DNA from: Clostridia bacterium
GTDB lineage: Bacteria; Bacillota; Clostridia; Oscillospirales; Oscillospiraceae
Reading direction: 5' to 3'
Assembly: GCA_021153265.1 (NCBI GenBank)
Contig: JAGKTU010000082.1
Location: 1-9,232, forward strand
DNA: 9,232 nucleotides
Made by a program: the position numbers and the translations under genes. Below the pieces are notes generated by a model that was given only the letters and a program-made list of their open reading frames with translations, was not told the DNA's origin and made no database searches. How positions within the stretch are numbered: position 1 is the first letter of the stretch; each line of letters opens with the position of its first letter. Shown here in pieces: positions 6,173 through 9,232 of the stretch.

Positions 6173-6270
6173 ACCGCTGCCACTCGCTCGGGTCGCTTCC
6201 TCTGCCACCGGCAGCGCTCCCCTCGCTCCCAAGACTCTCACCGACCGTTCGATCCCCTACACAGAAAAAT

Positions 6271-8862
6271 AAGAACGGCACGGAAATTACACTGGCGACA
6301 CTGGTCTACGACGACAATGTTCTGACCACTGTTACGGATGCGGCAGGAAATGTGTATACTTTGGTGTACGACAGCAGCGGCAACCTGGCCAGTGTAAAAA
6401 AGAACGATACCGTTCTGGCACAGTATGATTACACCGGCCACAGAGTCACGAAATTGACGGATGTGGAAAGTGGCTATGCAGTTAATTTCGATTACGATTC
6501 TCAGGGGCGGATCTCCGGCTACAGAGAATCCGTGGGCGATACTGCCGGTGCAGCGGTTACGGTAAGCTATCCCGGTATGGGACATACGGTTTATCGTGAT
6601 CATGGTCCGGACCGGCTTCACGAAACTGCCGATGATCTCCTTTGCAACTATCTGTACGATTTTTCCGGTCGTACTATCAATACCTACGTCACCGATAATG
6701 ATCTCAATATCTGCGGCGCGGCCAATGTGGTCTATACCGAGCAGGATACCACAGGCAAAACCAACAACCGTATCCTGAGGAGCGCATCCACAGGAATTGT
6801 TGCGGAGCAGCTCCTTTCCAACGCAGGTTTTGAAAGCGGAAGCTGGACCCATAGTGGCACAGCCGTATCCACTGCCAAGACCCGAACCGGATTCAATGCT
6901 CTGGTCGGCACAACAGAAAACGCAGCCACCGTGCAGTGCGCGCAAACCACCTCGGTAACACTCACCGCCGGTAAGACATATACATTCTCCGGCTATGTAA
7001 ATACCGCCGGGATGAATTTCACCGGGAAGGGCATTTACCTGAAGGTCACCGACGATAGCGGCAAGGCATGGTCGGGCAACCCCATTGCCTATGCAACCGT
7101 AGTAAACACGGAGTTCATTGATTCCTCTGCGTTTGGCAACGGCTGGGTGCGACTCAGCGTAACGTTTACAGCCGAAACCAACGGCACGCACACCCTCTCC
7201 ATCTACCGGGAAGGCGCAACCGGCACGTTCTACGCCGATGATTTCCAATTGGAACAGGGCGAAGCCCCCTCGTCTTACAACATGCTGGAAAACGGCGGTA
7301 TGAATGATGACTCCGCTTGGACAAAGCGTGCAGAAGACTCCATTTCCGCCGGTACGCTGGACATCGCCGGTGATCCTGCCGGAACGGATGCCCTGGCCTA
7401 TCAGGATGTCCCTGTGAACCTCCCCGGAAGCCAGACCTATGTGCTTGCCGGCTGGGTCGAGGCAAATGCTGTCCCCGACACGGTCAACACAGCCGCTGAC
7501 CCGGCGCAGGACACCGTAAAACAGTGCGGTCTTCGGGCGATGCTGACCTATTCCGATGGCACAACGGAGTACCACTACGTCCCCTTCAATACGGATGTGA
7601 CCACCTGGCAGTTCGTCAGCTATGCCATCATCCCCAAGGAACCCACCAAAACCGTGTCCACCATCCGCATTGTCTGCACCTACGAGAAGAATGTGAACAC
7701 GGCCAAATTTGACAACATCACCCTGATCCAGGAAGTGGCACAGGCCATGCGCTATGACGAAAATGGTCTGCTTCTGTCTGTCACCGCCACCGGGCAGGGC
7801 ACAGATGTGAATACCTACTCGGTTTCCAAGCTTCTCCTTCAGACCGTCACGGCAGGTAACGGCACTTATACTTACAACTACAACAACACCAACAACCCCT
7901 ACCGCGCATCTTCCGTGACCAACGGCCTGACCACTGAGAGCTACAGCTACGACCGCATGGGTCATCTGCTCTCCACCACCATCTCCGGCTCCGGCGGCAA
8001 GAAGATCGTGACCTCTGCGACCTATTCCTCCGACGGATACCGCACCGAAACGGTCACCGATGCCAGCGGCAATACCATTTCCTACGCCTACGGTACCGCG
8101 GACAGTCTGATGCTGGGCCTGCCCACCTCGGTTACCGCCCCCAACGGCACGGTAACCTCCACAGAATATGACGGTTTTAACCGGGTTGCACAAACGGGTA
8201 TTGCGAATACTGCGAATTTGTTGTATACTTATGATAAGGGAAACCTGAAAACCATCCAGCGCACCGACAATGCATCCAATACCCAGACCTATTCCTTTAC
8301 CCACGATGCATTCGGCAACAACCTGTCCATCAAGGTGGGCAACCGCAGTCTTGCGACCTACGAATACGCCCCCAACAACGGCTATCTTGTGAAGCAGACC
8401 GATGCCAACGGCAATACGGTGACCTTCGCCTACGACCATCTTGGCCGGGTGAAAACCGCCACCTATGGCCACCTTGACCCGGAAAAGGCCGCCACCTATC
8501 CCGGCGACCTGGTGCTGACCTATACCTATACCGGCGAGGGCGCGCTCTACAGCGTCACTGCCACGGAGAACGGCAACACCACCACTTACCTCTATGGTTA
8601 CGATTCTCTGGGGCGGCTGATCTCCGGCGAGCGGCTGGACAATAATGTTTCCATTCTCCGCACCCGGCAGGCCTATGACGAGGTGAACCGCCCTGTCTAT
8701 CAGGCATGGCAGGTAGGCGGCACCCTCTACGAAGAGGGCTTCACCTATAATTCCGAGGAAGATGGCTCCCTGAACACCCACACCACCGCCACCGGGCAGA
8801 CCCTGACCATGCAGTATGATGGCCTCCGGCGGCTGAGTAGTATCGCAAACACCCCTCCATAA
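6271..8862 (+). pseudogene. RHS/YD-repeat protein, 5'-truncated, premature stop
   Basis: Large cell-surface or secreted RHS-family protein, missing its beginning. Homology starts abruptly at KNGTEITLATLVYD and runs open for 863 codons. A first YD-repeat block (about 6300-6800: DAAGNVYTLVYDSSGNL, FDYDSQGRISGY) is followed by two jelly-roll/CBM-like modules (about 6811-7280, LLSNAGFESGSW to FYADDFQLEQG; about 7285-7735, LENGGMNDDSAW to FDNITLIQ) and a second YD block (about 7741-8830: YDRMGHLLST, YDHLGRVKTA, YGYDSLGRLISG). In the family, YD repeats build a hollow beta-shell around a C-terminal toxin or effector. No signal peptide or native start is present. The frame does stay open upstream to an ATG at 5938 with AAGAGG 6 nt before it, overlapping the two-TM gene by 13 nt, so a gene caller may begin there; those residues are translated repeat DNA. 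The frame stops at 8862 beside a palindrome while homology continues in another frame from 8891. I call it a broken gene, though a translated fragment is possible. Confidence 0.82.
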
Positions 8863-8866
8863 CCCA

Positions 8867-8895
8867 ATACCGGCATGGATTCTCCATGCCGGTAT
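8867..8895. repeat. Perfect 13-bp palindrome in the RHS coding sequence
   Basis: ATACCGGCATGGA (8867-8879) and its exact reverse complement (8883-8895) around a TTC loop. The right arm runs into native RHS codons (GGT ATC CGG GTC, from 8891), while the left arm does not fit the family. No T-tract follows, so it is not a standard terminator. It sits 4 nt after the stop that ends the main RHS frame. Confidence 0.85.
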
Positions 8896-9232
8896 CCGGG
8901 TCAGCAAGCTGGTTAATGGAGTCAAGCATACCTACGTGTACGCCAGCGGTAAACTCCTCCGGGAGACTTACGGAAGTAATACCCTCGACTTCTTCTACTC
9001 CACCAGCGGACAGCCCTATGCGCTGAAGCACAACGGCACGACCTACTATTACATCACCAACGTGCAGGGTGACGTAATGTCCATCGTGGACGGAACTGGT
9101 GCAGTTGTCGCAGAGTACGAATATGACCCCTACGGCAACATTCTGAGCACCACCGGAACGCTTGCTGATACCCTCGGTGTGATTAATCCTCTGCGCTACC
9201 GTGGCTACGTATACGACCAAGAAATTGGATTG
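8891..9232 (+). pseudogene. Continuation of the RHS core in a different frame (runs off the window)
   Basis: From 8891 the frame reads GIRVSKLVNGVKHTYVYASG, then TTYYYITNVQGDVMSIVDG, EYEYDPYGNILSTTG and NPLRYRGYVYDQEIGL, the hallmark end of the RHS core just before the variable tip. It is shifted relative to 6271-8862 and has no start of its own; the frame is open back only to 8837. The hypervariable C-terminal tip, where a toxin would be, lies beyond 9232. Together with the upstream part it forms one disrupted RHS gene, apparently with a deletion or rearrangement at the palindrome, because the family normally has more sequence between LRRLSSI and GIRVSK. Confidence 0.85.

Larger units (their letters stand above)
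5940..6264. repeat. Composite hairpin-rich intergenic element with a tRNA T-arm-like sequence
   Basis: This 325-bp stretch between the two-TM gene and the RHS homology is packed with inverted repeats. They are a hairpin at 5966-5988 (ATTTTT/AAAAAT with CCC/GGG), a 7-bp stem at 6018-6037 (GCAACGC/GCGTTGC), a terminator-like hairpin at 6070-6106, an extended hairpin at 6132-6172, and arms 6175-6181/6210-6216. GGGACTCGA (5952-5960) is the reverse complement of TCGAGTCCC (6049-6057); the latter sits in a tRNA T-loop-like context (GGGTTCGAGTCCC). GGTGCCGTTG occurs at both 5940-5949 and 6107-6116. A second, weaker T-arm-like sequence (CGTTCGATCCCC) lies near the right edge at 6246-6257. No complete tRNA can be folded. 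All three forward frames and parts of the reverse are open for long stretches, but the predicted peptides are low-information and basic. Likely a mobile or repeated intergenic element; copy number cannot be seen here. Confidence 0.65.

Noticed and set aside
5975..6241. 88-codon minus-strand frame across the hairpin element (DSNPS-containing peptide)
   Set aside because: The peptide is translated palindromic/T-arm complement with no RBS and no domain; treated as a spurious ORF over repeat DNA.
5990..6325. 111-codon plus-strand frame across the element and into the RHS start
   Set aside because: No RBS; Arg-rich translation of structured DNA, overlapping the RHS homology in another frame.
8867..8895. 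The RHS palindrome as an intrinsic terminator
   Set aside because: No T-run follows and coding homology continues directly through the right arm.
6238..8925. Very long open frame of 895 codons on the minus strand opposite the RHS gene
   Set aside because: It has no RBS and a low-complexity Gly/Val/Ile-rich translation, and it mirrors the codon pattern of the RHS gene, which shows clear YD-repeat homology on the plus strand.

Overview
The window looks like a chromosome segment of a spore-forming, moderately GC-rich clostridial Firmicute, probably a gut Oscillospiraceae/Ruminococcaceae relative. The evidence is a spore SASP tail at the left edge, strong AAGGAGG ribosome binding sites, sigma-A-type promoters, Gram-positive lipoproteins, and an RHS/YD-repeat protein of the style common in that group. 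The taxon is inferred from sequence style only.

Left part (1-3320) is ordinary and intact. A SASP gene end (+) converges on proC (-) across a bidirectional terminator. proC and a moxR-type AAA+ ATPase gene diverge from a 139-bp spacer holding one good promoter for each and a small palindrome between them. moxR overlaps the next gene, a CoxE-like von Willebrand A protein, by 8 nt. The two form a classic ATPase/VWA pair expected to act together as a remodelling or metal-insertion chaperone. The MoxR protein ends in an unusual His/Cys-rich tail.

Middle part (3284-5300) was built by duplication. A block of about 230 bp carrying terminator, promoter, RBS and the complete lipoprotein signal peptide occurs twice. 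Each copy drives a lipoprotein whose mature part is unrelated to the other. After the second lipoprotein lies a 105-nt remnant of the 3' end of the VWA gene, followed by its own terminator. The layout is VWA end, lipoprotein 1, lipoprotein 2, VWA end again.

Right part (5250-9232) holds a small two-TM protein with its own promoter, then about 330 bp of hairpin-rich repeat-like DNA that includes a tRNA T-arm-like sequence, then a broken RHS gene. The RHS homology begins abruptly at the repeat border with no native start. It runs open to 8862 (YD repeats, two jelly-roll/CBM-like modules, more YD repeats), stops next to a perfect 13-bp palindrome, and resumes in another frame up to the window edge. 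The hairpin-rich element also supplies the last codons and stop of the two-TM gene, so it seems to have landed between the two and replaced sequence.

No complete tRNA, rRNA, CRISPR array, transposase or integrase was found. I see no clear new defence or metabolic system. The most unusual structures are the promoter/signal-peptide cassette with swapped payloads and the composite hairpin element.
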